Shown here: positions 33,359 through 40,965 of the stretch, in pieces
Layout of the letters: each line of letters starts with the position of its first letter
Numbering within the stretch: position 1 is the stretch's first letter
From: Candidatus Poribacteria bacterium WGA-3G
GTDB lineage: Bacteria > Poribacteria > WGA-4E > WGA-3G
DNA length: 64,000 bases
NCBI GenBank assembly: GCA_000406005.1
Contig: ASZN01000010.1
Coordinates: 55,193 to 119,192 of the forward strand
Direction of reading: 5' to 3'
The notes under the pieces: generated by a model
The model's database searches: none
What the model saw: only the letters and a program-made list of their open reading frames with translations
Told to the model about the DNA's origin: nothing
Translations under genes and position numbers: made by a program

Positions 33359-35623
33359 CTAAAAACTATAGAAAAACATCCAATTGAATTGGACGTCCTG
33401 CTCAGCGTCAAACGCCTTCGCAACATTAAACCGAAAAAGATCAATACCTGTCGCAAATTGTAAACCGAGACCGACGCTCCCTTTTGGATCGAAACGTCGT
33501 TGACTTTCAGAGAAATCCCAGACTTGCCCTCCATCAAGCAGGAGTGCTACGGATAAATTATTGCCCCCAAAACTAAACACGCGATAGAGGAATTCCGTAT
33601 TAAGGAGATATCCGGTATCTCCGGCAAATGCATAGAGCGGATAGCCGTTAAGAGTCCCGATACCACCCATAACGAATTGCCGTTGTATCGGCAGTGGTGC
33701 TGTAGCGGAACCGACAACTGCTCTGACACGAATTTGATTTTTTCCGAGAGGATACGCATACCGTATATGCGTTTGAAAGCGAGTCCACTGAGAATCGGAG
33801 CCAAGCGTTGGGTTACTATGCTCAAGAAAAAAGGTATTGTGCCAACCGAGATACTTGTTCCGGGTACTAAAGTCGTATTTAAACATCGCACTCCGCATTC
33901 GACCAGGCGTTATCTGTGGGTTCTCACGGACATCTGATTTTGACCGCCAGTTAAAGAAGTGCCAATCCGTGTTTTTTTGTAAACTATCGTGCGACTCGGC
34001 GAGTAGTACCAGTTTGAATGAATGCCTTTGCCTAACCGGTCTCCATTGCAATGCGACCTCAATCCCTTCTCTCAAATAGTAATTTTGATGATCCGGCACG
34101 CCCAAAATTCGGAGAAAAACTGTCCCTGTATGGTCATAAAAAGGAAAAAGGTCCGGGGCGATGATGCTCGTCGCGCGATGAAATTGCGTCGTTAACCCAA
34201 GGTGCCATGAATCAGGTTCACCCCAAACTGCCCTGCCGCCAACTCGGTAGTAGAATTGCTTATTGCCAAATCCGTAACCGACCCGTCCGAAAAATTTTGA
34301 GAGTTCATCGGCACGGAATTCAGTGGGCGTACTGATACTGAAGGATTCACTGGAGGACTTCCCTTTCCGAAAACCGGAATCAATACCCGCGCCTAATTCC
34401 CAACCCGTGACGCGATTGAAACCGATCTGTGGCGTCCGATCGAGATAAAAACGCGAGGGAAGTGGTTTTTCGACTACGGTAACTATCGCTGTGCGATGCG
34501 CACCTTTTTCCTCAATCTGGAGACGGACCTCTTCTATATCTGATATCTCGCTTGGCAGCTTCTTGATCGCTTTTTCGATTTCTTCTGGACCCTTTTCAAG
34601 TACCGTTCTAACATCGTACGGGTGTGCAGATTGATGCCCTCGAATCCGAATTTCATGGACACGCTTGCCATCCTCGGTTTGAAATCGCTTTGCCAGCATA
34701 AAAGATTCATTTTTATGATCCGGTATGTCGCCAACGCTAATTGTAGCACTGCGTTCCCTTGTACGTACAACAAGTTTCTGTTTATATTTAGGTGTGTTTT
34801 GCGATAGCAAGCTATTCAGCACCTTCTCAATGTCAGCGGGTCCCTTTTGAAGTGCCTCACTGATTTGGGCAATCATATCTTTGTTATCGGAATGGATATG
34901 GATCTGTTCAATTGGGTGGCCATAATAACGCCAATCTCCTTGAAGGTTTTCATTGTGACTTCTTGAGAACTTTAATCCGAACTTTGACGAGTCACTTTTC
35001 ATTGAAAACCCTACGCGAAAAAAATTCGGACGATCACCGGAGGCGCGAAACAGTGTTGGAACCAACATCGCTTTGGCTGACGCTTCAATTCTCCGAAACG
35101 TAGACGAATCAAGCGACTTTAATCCAGGTATCTCAAGACCGAGTTGACTCAGATTCGTCAAGAGCTCTCTTATCTGATGTAATGGAATATTACCGACGAT
35201 GTTCAGCAGATGTACATCGCTCTCACTTTCTACAACCGCAAAGATACCCGAAACCATCTTATCTGGCTGCGAAATTCGCTCGCTTGGTGCATCAAGAATA
35301 TAGAGTAGCACACCGTTATCTTCCTGTAAACTTTGCCAGCCTTTTGCATTCAAAGTCTCACCATAATACTGAACGAATTTATCAAAAACACCTGCTTCAG
35401 TACCATAGGTGTGGATATAAATATCCGACACCGTGTTGAAGGGTTCTGTCGTAACAGCGAGTGCGATAAGTTCGCGAGTAAAGTGGAATTGAAATTTGGT
35501 ATATGGTACATCAGGACAATCAAAAGCGATTCTGCCGTCAGTTGTTCTGGCGTGCGTGAGTCCGGATGTGGTCAGCAATAGGAATAGGATAAAAACACGT
35601 GTTTTCATATCTTTTTTACACAT
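33359..35623 (-). CDS. Omp85/BamA-like outer-membrane protein 2
   Basis: The protein is about 754 residues from ATG 35623 (GAGG upstream), with a signal peptide ending near GLTHA. It has the same domain order as the 26172 protein: an N-terminal domain beginning FDCPDVPYTKFQFHF, two POTRA-like modules (IEQIHIHSDNKDM and VHEIRIRGHQSAHPYDVRTV), then a barrel with FVMGGIGTLNGYPLYAFAGD and a C-terminal Phe. The lid motif has N where Omp85-1 has R (LNGY instead of LRGY). An ECF-type promoter lies 43 bases upstream. It lies between sigma-sensors 1 and 2, and is likely a target of their regulation. Confidence 0.85.
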   Translation of the reverse strand: MCKKDMKTRVFILFLLLTTSGLTHARTTDGRIAFDCPDVPYTKFQFHFTRELIALAVTTEPFNTVSDIYIHTYGTEAGVFDKFVQYYGETLNAKGWQSLQEDNGVLLYILDAPSERISQPDKMVSGIFAVVESESDVHLLNIVGNIPLHQIRELLTNLSQLGLEIPGLKSLDSSTFRRIEASAKAMLVPTLFRASGDRPNFFRVGFSMKSDSSKFGLKFSRSHNENLQGDWRYYGHPIEQIHIHSDNKDMIAQISEALQKGPADIEKVLNSLLSQNTPKYKQKLVVRTRERSATISVGDIPDHKNESFMLAKRFQTEDGKRVHEIRIRGHQSAHPYDVRTVLEKGPEEIEKAIKKLPSEISDIEEVRLQIEEKGAHRTAIVTVVEKPLPSRFYLDRTPQIGFNRVTGWELGAGIDSGFRKGKSSSESFSISTPTEFRADELSKFFGRVGYGFGNKQFYYRVGGRAVWGEPDSWHLGLTTQFHRATSIIAPDLFPFYDHTGTVFLRILGVPDHQNYYLREGIEVALQWRPVRQRHSFKLVLLAESHDSLQKNTDWHFFNWRSKSDVRENPQITPGRMRSAMFKYDFSTRNKYLGWHNTFFLEHSNPTLGSDSQWTRFQTHIRYAYPLGKNQIRVRAVVGSATAPLPIQRQFVMGGIGTLNGYPLYAFAGDTGYLLNTEFLYRVFSFGGNNLSVALLLDGGQVWDFSESQRRFDPKGSVGLGLQFATGIDLFRFNVAKAFDAEQDVQFNWMFFYSF

Positions 35624-35658
35624 TTCGTAAACCTCATCAGCAATGGGACTCTCTTTTA

Positions 35659-35694
35659 ACTTAAGTGACTGACTTTGGATATCGAAAAGTTGCA
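35659..35694 (-). promoter_or_regulatory. ECF-type promoter of Omp85-2
   Basis: On the minus strand TGCAAC (35694-35689) and GTCA (35669-35666) are 19 bases apart, followed by CTTAAG. The surrounding 50 bases are nearly the same as at 33278-33313, including GACTCTCTTTTAA downstream. It lies 43 bases before ATG 35623. Confidence 0.8.
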
Positions 35695-35761
35695 TTATTT
35701 TTAAAAGGTTTAACAAGATAACTGTATATTTTGTGGTAGAAAAAGCCGTTAGGTGACGAAA

Positions 35762-35787
35762 AAAGGCGCGCTTGAAAACGCGCCTTT
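35762..35787 (-). terminator. Rho-independent terminator after the TPR gene
   Basis: AAAGGCGCG and CGCGCCTTT pair across a short loop, and the minus strand continues with TTTTTT. It lies downstream of the TPR gene (35997-36560), past the MITE-like element, and upstream of the Omp85-2 promoter. Confidence 0.75.
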
Positions 35788-35818
35788 GATAGACTCAATC
35801 ACGTTGACACCACTATCA

Positions 35819-35950
35819 TAGTAGTCTTTCAACTTTGAACTTGAGGTTCGGTTCGTAGTAGTGCGATTTATCGCACGTCAAGAACGGGCAATGAATTGCC
35901 CTACTACGAACAGGATCACCTATAAACTCAACATTGAAGAACTAATAGTA
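35819..35950. repeat. MITE-like element, degenerate relative of 23028-23160
   Basis: About 132 bp. It starts TAGTAGTCTTTCAA and ends TTGAAGAACTAATA, an imperfect inverted repeat. Its interior resembles the 23028 element: GGTTCGTAGT, GTGCGATTTATCGCAC, and CTACTACGAAC. It lies between the TPR gene and its terminator. Confidence 0.6.
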
Positions 35951-35996
35951 TGCCTTAGTCTCATCAAGTTTTCAGGAGATCGCTATATCGTAGTCT

Positions 35997-36560
35997 TCAC
36001 CAGCCTCCGTATGGTTTCCAAGATTCGACTTTGTCCCCCCCGGGCTCCCCATAGGCTTCAGCAAGGTCGGGATCAAGGTGAGCAGCTATAGCATTATCTT
36101 CAATGGCACCTTCATTGTCGCTTATCTCTAACTTAGCGGCAGCTCGCTTACTATAAACATAAGCAGCAAAGCCAGCATTCTCTAAAGCAAGGCGGATCGT
36201 ATCATCATAATCTTTGATTGCCCCGATATTATCCCCCAATTTAGATTTCGCTGTAGCACGATGGACGTACGCACTGGCAAGAATAGCATTTTTCGGTTTT
36301 AGACGGATAACCTCGCTATAATCTCTGATGGCACCTATAGTGTCACCTATATTGAATCTTGCAAGTCCGCGATTGAGGTATACAACGGTCAAAATAACAG
36401 CATTTTTCGGTTGTAGGCGAATCGCTTCATTATAATCTTCAATGGCACCGGTATTATCGCCGTTATCCAATTTCGCGTTGGCTCTTTTAACATAAGAAAA
36501 GGTAAGTACCGTTTTGCTCGGCTTTAGCCGAATTGTCGTATCATAGTCTTTAATTCCCAT
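35997..36560 (-). CDS. TPR-repeat protein, C-terminus frameshifted in a G7 run
   Basis: The 187-residue protein has five TPR-like repeats of about 36-38 residues: YVKRANAKLDNGDNTGAIED, YLNRGLARFNIGDTIGAIRD, YVHRATAKSKLGDNIGAIKD, YSKRAAAKLEISDNEGAIED. It has no signal peptide. After DPDLAEAYG the reading frame meets a run of seven C on the plus strand (36035-36041). In the neighbouring frame the repeat continues as TKSNLGNHTEAGEDYDIAIS and stops at 35972, so the original protein probably ended there. An ECF-type promoter lies 136 bases upstream. TPRs bind proteins; a partner within the sigma-sensor system is inferred. Confidence 0.72.
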   Translation of the reverse strand: MGIKDYDTTIRLKPSKTVLTFSYVKRANAKLDNGDNTGAIEDYNEAIRLQPKNAVILTVVYLNRGLARFNIGDTIGAIRDYSEVIRLKPKNAILASAYVHRATAKSKLGDNIGAIKDYDDTIRLALENAGFAAYVYSKRAAAKLEISDNEGAIEDNAIAAHLDPDLAEAYGEPGGDKVESWKPYGGW

Positions 36561-36688
36561 TTTATGTCTCCTAACTTATACTTTGTTGAATCTTGCTCAG
36601 TACTAGCAGTTGCAAGATCCTGCATTGTGTAGCTGCGTCAAATTTACCCTAAACGACAAACTTTTTCGTTGTTTATGAACGGTTTCTA

Positions 36689-36724
36689 CTATTAATGACG
36701 CGCCTTGCAGGCAAAAAGGGTGCA
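36689..36724 (-). promoter_or_regulatory. ECF-type promoter of the TPR gene
   Basis: TGCACC (36724-36719) and GTCA (36699-36696) are 19 bases apart on the minus strand, with CTATTAAT next to GTCA on the plus strand. It is closest in sequence to the site at 59331-59366. It lies 136 bases before ATG 36560. Confidence 0.75.
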
Positions 36725-36754
36725 TAATTTTTAAAAAACATAAAATCCTAAGTT

Positions 36755-36870
36755 ATACCATTTCTGATTTTATTTGCCTCTTATGTAGCATAGACTGTTA
36801 GTCTGTGTTCCGGTATGCCACCGTATTTCATAACATGCGGTAATGCGACAACACTGTTTAGAAATGGTAT
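36755..36870. repeat. MITE-like element with ATACCATTTCT ends
   Basis: ATACCATTTCT at 36755 is matched by AGAAATGGTAT ending at 36870, giving 11-bp terminal inverted repeats around 94 bp of non-coding DNA. A short stretch just right of it (CAGTAGTTTGGACAATT, 36876-36892) matches the right end of the element at 62600-62813. Confidence 0.65.
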
Positions 36871-37014
36871 TATACAGTAGTTTGGACAATTTGTATCATA
36901 TTCGGGTTGATTTTTGAAAAAGAAAGGGATTTTTCTACGCGTTTCAGACGCAGAGAACTTGGTAAAAAATAACGGTGATAAACCGCATCTTTATCTCCTG
37001 TTCTTTCTTAAATG

Positions 37015-37043
37015 ATTGGCGAACATACTTCATGTCCGCCAAT
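37015..37043 (-). terminator. Hairpin after sigma-sensor 2
   Basis: ATTGGCGGACAT and ATGTTCGCCAAT pair on the minus strand with one mismatch and a 5-base loop, 8 bases past the stop codon. No strong U-run follows, so its role in termination is uncertain. Confidence 0.4.
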
Positions 37044-37050
37044 ATTAGAA

Positions 37051-40000
37051 CTAATCATCAAGCGTAAAACGTAGCACACCGCTGCTGGAAGTCCCGACAT
37101 AAAGCATGTTACCATCAACAGCGAGCGAAAATGCGGAATCGGGAATCTCAGGTGTCACCTGTTTCCACGTGCTTGATTTTTCTTTCAACTGATACACGTG
37201 TTGCCCAGTGGTCCCATATATTGTCGTTCCCTCGACTGCCAACTTCTCCATGACAAGTTGCCCACCTTCAGCGTCGGTTGCCGCGTGCCACTTGGTACCG
37301 TCACTTGAATATGCAACACCTTTATCGGTTGCGATATAAACGGTTGATCCCGCGAAGGTAATTGCGTTGAACGCTGTCATAGAAAACGGAAGATCTGCAG
37401 CGACATCGTTCCAAGTGTCTCCCTCGTCAAACGATTGTGAGAGATGTCCATCCCGCCTTGCAACATAAACGGTGTTCCCCGACACCGCTATCTTGAAGCC
37501 CATAGAATCCATAAGATTAGTGACAGTAGAAATACCACCGGAATAGTCAAAAGGTTTGGAAAACATAGTTGCAAAAACATTTTCGGCACTATCTACCAAT
37601 CCAGTGTTGTACCATTCAGTCTCACCGGGTTTCCACCTGAAGAGTTTTTGATCATATTCCATATAGTACGTCTCATCGCTAACGGCAAAACTTCCAAAAA
37701 GCGGCATCATAGCAGTTGCAGCCTGCTCTTGAATCACTTTACCCATTTCGTCATTCAACTTGTCTAACTGCTCTAAATCGATATCCTCAAGGTTTGGCAC
37801 TTCACCTTTTTCAAGGTCCAGTTTGTCCACATCTTTTAGTGCTCCGGACAGAACCTTCTGGCTTTCTTGTTCCATCAGGGCGGTTAGGTCAACAACATTG
37901 CCCTTTTGAAACAAAATGGGCATGCCAGGGATATGAGTGAATTTATCGTCCTGTGTTGAAAAGCGATGAATTTGAGGGGTCATGTCATTTATCCCTTTTG
38001 CATAGAGATTACCCTCAAATTCGGCCACCTTACTTGCCTGAGTATCAATACCGTTGGAAAGCGGCACCCATGATTTACCACCATCAGTGGAAATGGCCAG
38101 CCCATCCATTGTGAACGCATAGAGCTCAGTGTTTAGGGCGAATAAATTCATAACCGTCGCGCCAGCGAGTCCAGTATTAAATTGATCCCACGATTTACCA
38201 GCATCGTTTGTGCGATAGACCCCGGATTGGCTGCCCCTGTAGAAGGTATTGGCATCCAACATCACAATCGGCGGTGCAACGTTGTTAACTCCAGCTGATC
38301 TATCCTTTAAATCTAAAGACGTCCAAGTCTCACCCGCGTTAACTGAGTAGAAGAGTTCCGTTGAATCCGCTAACATAACCCTTCCGGCTGCTGTAATTAT
38401 TTTGATGCTCGAGTACGTAAAATCTATTGGTGTCGAATCTTTACTACGTATCGGGAATTGAATCGAAAATCCACTCTTTGGTTTTCTCTCATTCTCCGTC
38501 TTTTTTCTTGGATTTATGTCATACCAGGTATCCCCGAAATCGGTCGATCGGTAAAGCGACCACCAATCGTCGCCCGTTATTATTGATTTGAATTGTGCGC
38601 CGAATCCTGTTGTAACCTCTCGCCCGGCTGCGACATAGAGTCGATGTTTTGAAGCAGCCACGGCATGGATCACCGGTTTTTCTCCATGCTCATCTACCGG
38701 ACCAACGGATATAAGTTCCCATGTCTCAGCGTTGAGGCGATAGAGTCCGCTATCGGTGCCAGCAAACACGGTATTTTCAACGGCAGCAAGCGCACGAATC
38801 TTCTCGGCTTCTAAGTCCGCCTTCACAGATACCCACGATTCCTTACCGTCTTTAGAATAATAAATATTTTCCATAAACGCAAGGTAGAATCCTGCGTCGG
38901 TTACCACAAAGCCTCTGGGGGCTCCTTTTGGGTGGTCTCCTAACACGTCCCATGTCTCTCCACTGTTTTCGGATGCCAATATTTCGGTATCGGTAGCGAG
39001 GTAGAGCCTATCACCGTGCTCCGACATCTGTATTGCACCTACTATCCAATCTTGGAAGTTAAGAGAACTGGCACTTCTTGAGTTGACGTGTTTCCATGCG
39101 CGGGAATCCGCTGCGAGTTTATAGAGGCTGGTGGGTGTTCCTGCGTAAATATCACCGGAATCGGTTGTGAAGAGGCTGTTGACAATACCGCCTTCCGGTC
39201 CCTTGGTCTGTACCCATTGCGGTGTCGGTGTTGAGACCTCAGTCTCCTCAACCAGTGCGGCGGCGAAGAGACGCGCATCGGGTTGAGGTCCTGCGCCGGG
39301 ACTTTTACCCGGTGTCGCGGAACTTCCTGCCTGATTCCGAACAGCAGGTTTCGCCGGAGCGTCATAAACAAAAAACGCTTCAATAATCTCTACTGTCGGT
39401 TCCGATGTGGCGTTTAAACTGTAGGGTTTCTGAAAACGTGAGAGGTATTGCGTGCCAGTACCTATGAGCAGAAAAATCAAGATAGCAGATGCGCCAGAAA
39501 GCACCCACGGCAACACAGGTTTATTCGCAATAGGAGCAGCAGGGGCAATACGAGAGACCTCTCGCATGATGTTTTCTGTCAAGTTAGCAGGCAGTTGGAA
39601 GCTGCCGAGATTTTGTTGAATCATGTCTTCTTCCTTCCTTAAACGGTTGCGAGCGCGGCTAAGGCGACTCTTTACTGTGTTTTGGGATACACCGAGAAAC
39701 TCAGCGACGGCTTTGACGGTCATTTCTCCGAGATAATGAAGCGTTATAACCGTCCGTTCACTTTCTGGTAGTTTTTTCAGGAGTTCCTTGACGATCTCGC
39801 GGCGCGTCTCATCGGCTTCGGCAGCCTGTTTTTCTGCCGTATATCGAGAATATGACACTTGATCCACCTCACTTACATCAGTCGTATCTAACGGATCCAT
39901 CGGTAAACGGTTTTTTCGGAGCCAGTCCTTAGACATACGTGCTACGATAACATAGACCCATCCCGAAAAGGCGTTCCGGTTTTTCAAGGTGCTAAGTTTC

Positions 40001-40173
40001 TGGTACGCTTTGAGAAACGCGTCCTGCGTAATCTCTTGGGCGACATGAAAATCACCGACCTTCCGCCACGCCAGTGCGTGAACCCCCTTCTGATACTTTT
40101 TCACGAGTGATCCGAACGCGTCTTGATCACCCTCTAATGTTCGTTGAATGAGTTCAGCATCGTTCTGTATCAT
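37051..40173 (-). CDS. ECF sigma-transmembrane-Asp-box propeller fusion 2
   Basis: The 1040-residue protein is a paralog of sigma-sensors 1 and 3. Residues about 1-183: ECF sigma with QEITQDAFLKAYQKL, LPESERTVITLHYLGEM and FLGVSQNTVKSRLSRARNRL. A membrane helix lies near 222-245 (VLSGASAILIFLLIGTGTQY). The exported propeller carries Asp-boxes such as SENSGETW, STDFGDTW, TNDAGKSW, STDGGKSW and SFDEGDTW. A helical, acidic insertion (DKLDLEKGEVPNLEDIDLEQ) interrupts it near residue 800, as in the paralogs. ATG 40173 has GGGAGG upstream, and an ECF-type promoter lies 42 bases away. Its STAS neighbour (40430) lies immediately upstream on the same strand. Confidence 0.88.
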   Translation of the reverse strand: MIQNDAELIQRTLEGDQDAFGSLVKKYQKGVHALAWRKVGDFHVAQEITQDAFLKAYQKLSTLKNRNAFSGWVYVIVARMSKDWLRKNRLPMDPLDTTDVSEVDQVSYSRYTAEKQAAEADETRREIVKELLKKLPESERTVITLHYLGEMTVKAVAEFLGVSQNTVKSRLSRARNRLRKEEDMIQQNLGSFQLPANLTENIMREVSRIAPAAPIANKPVLPWVLSGASAILIFLLIGTGTQYLSRFQKPYSLNATSEPTVEIIEAFFVYDAPAKPAVRNQAGSSATPGKSPGAGPQPDARLFAAALVEETEVSTPTPQWVQTKGPEGGIVNSLFTTDSGDIYAGTPTSLYKLAADSRAWKHVNSRSASSLNFQDWIVGAIQMSEHGDRLYLATDTEILASENSGETWDVLGDHPKGAPRGFVVTDAGFYLAFMENIYYSKDGKESWVSVKADLEAEKIRALAAVENTVFAGTDSGLYRLNAETWELISVGPVDEHGEKPVIHAVAASKHRLYVAAGREVTTGFGAQFKSIITGDDWWSLYRSTDFGDTWYDINPRKKTENERKPKSGFSIQFPIRSKDSTPIDFTYSSIKIITAAGRVMLADSTELFYSVNAGETWTSLDLKDRSAGVNNVAPPIVMLDANTFYRGSQSGVYRTNDAGKSWDQFNTGLAGATVMNLFALNTELYAFTMDGLAISTDGGKSWVPLSNGIDTQASKVAEFEGNLYAKGINDMTPQIHRFSTQDDKFTHIPGMPILFQKGNVVDLTALMEQESQKVLSGALKDVDKLDLEKGEVPNLEDIDLEQLDKLNDEMGKVIQEQAATAMMPLFGSFAVSDETYYMEYDQKLFRWKPGETEWYNTGLVDSAENVFATMFSKPFDYSGGISTVTNLMDSMGFKIAVSGNTVYVARRDGHLSQSFDEGDTWNDVAADLPFSMTAFNAITFAGSTVYIATDKGVAYSSDGTKWHAATDAEGGQLVMEKLAVEGTTIYGTTGQHVYQLKEKSSTWKQVTPEIPDSAFSLAVDGNMLYVGTSSSGVLRFTLDD

Positions 40174-40207
40174 CGAGAACCTCCCTCGGCGGTTGTAACG
40201 TCGTTTG

Positions 40208-40243
40208 ACTTAAGTGACGTAACTTAGGTGTCAAAAGGTTGCA
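40208..40243 (-). promoter_or_regulatory. ECF-type promoter of sigma-sensor 2
   Basis: TGCAAC (40243-40238) and CGTCACTTAAG (40219-40209) on the minus strand, with 19 bases between TGCAAC and GTCA. A T/A-rich tract precedes the -35 block. It lies 42 bases before ATG 40173. Confidence 0.82.
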
Positions 40244-40300
40244 TTTTTTTATTTTCCGGACTTACATATTTCTCCATAAATCCGATACAATAAGCACTAT

Positions 40301-40322
40301 AGGCGGGGTTTGAAACCCCGCC
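40301..40322. repeat. Palindromic repeat, copy 2
   Basis: GGCGGGGTTT-G-AAACCCCGCC is a perfect hairpin between the STAS terminator and the sigma-sensor 2 promoter. It resembles 29829-29856 and the ends of the 53-bp repeats. Confidence 0.7.
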
Positions 40323-40380
40323 TGCAGTCGTCCAAAAGTAGTATATTTTACCAAAAAAGTTGCTATACATTAAAATAAAA

Positions 40381-40405
40381 AATGGGATGGCAAAACCATC
40401 CCATT
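40381..40405 (-). terminator. Rho-independent terminator of the STAS gene
   Basis: AATGGGATGG and CCATCCCATT form a perfect 10-bp stem around a five-base loop, with TTTTTT after it on the minus strand. It lies 25 bases past the STAS stop codon. Confidence 0.88.
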
Positions 40406-40429
40406 TGAGGTTATATAGAATTTAGGGTT

Positions 40430-40771
40430 TTAGGCAGATAGTGCTGAAACCGCAGCAGCCTCATTGTCGAAATGTTCAAAGAGGCTAACGAGTCGGCTAA
40501 GAACAACCAAGTTTTTGATCTGCTTACTGACATTGATGACCCCGACACGCCCTTTCTTTCGTACGACTGCGGCACGTGCGCCCATCAAAGCACCGAGTCC
40601 TGAACTGTCGACTCTGTTGACATGCTCGAAATTAATCAGAATCCGCGGTGTATCATAAGCCTCTATCTGCGGTGAGATGGCTTCTCTTAATTCTGATACG
40701 GAGGGTCCCATTATTTTTCCACTGGGTTCCAAAATTACGATGCCATTTTGCTGGCGGATGTTAGTCGTCAT
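40430..40771 (-). CDS. STAS-domain protein (anti-sigma factor antagonist-like)
   Basis: The 113-residue protein is a stand-alone STAS domain: GIVILEPSGKIMGP, ILINFEHVNRVDSSGLGALM and GVINVSKQIKNLVVLSRL. The Ser-Ser in VDSSGLG is where SpoIIAA-type antagonists are phosphorylated, and spacing and length fit that family. Such proteins usually switch anti-sigma factors; no matching kinase gene is nearby. It sits 256 bases upstream of sigma-sensor 2 on the same strand, and its own ECF-type promoter lies 127 bases upstream. A role in tuning the sigma-sensors is inferred. Confidence 0.88.
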   Translation of the reverse strand: MTTNIRQQNGIVILEPSGKIMGPSVSELREAISPQIEAYDTPRILINFEHVNRVDSSGLGALMGARAAVVRKKGRVGVINVSKQIKNLVVLSRLVSLFEHFDNEAAAVSALSA

Positions 40772-40890
40772 GATTTGTTCCTTTTCCTTTTTTGGATTTT
40801 TTGAAAATTTAGTTTATCTTTTTACAATGTTTGTGTGATAGATTAAACAACGAATACTATCTCTGAAAGTTTATATCGTATTCGCCTCTG

Positions 40891-40926
40891 ACTTAAGTGA
40901 CGCGTCTCAGGTATTAAAAGGGTGCA
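40891..40926 (-). promoter_or_regulatory. ECF-type promoter of the STAS gene
   Basis: TGCACC (40926-40921) and CGTCACTTAAG (40902-40892) on the minus strand with the 19-base gap to GTCA. It is 127 bases before ATG 40771 and just past the stop of the upstream ABC-2 permease (40966). Confidence 0.78.
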
Positions 40927-40965
40927 TTTTTTTCAGAAACCCCAATTTGACAATTAACACCCGCA

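Noticed and set aside
40174..40429. Possible small RNA between the STAS gene and sigma-sensor 2
   Set aside because: The hairpins are explained by a terminator and a palindromic repeat, and the rest by the ECF-type promoter.
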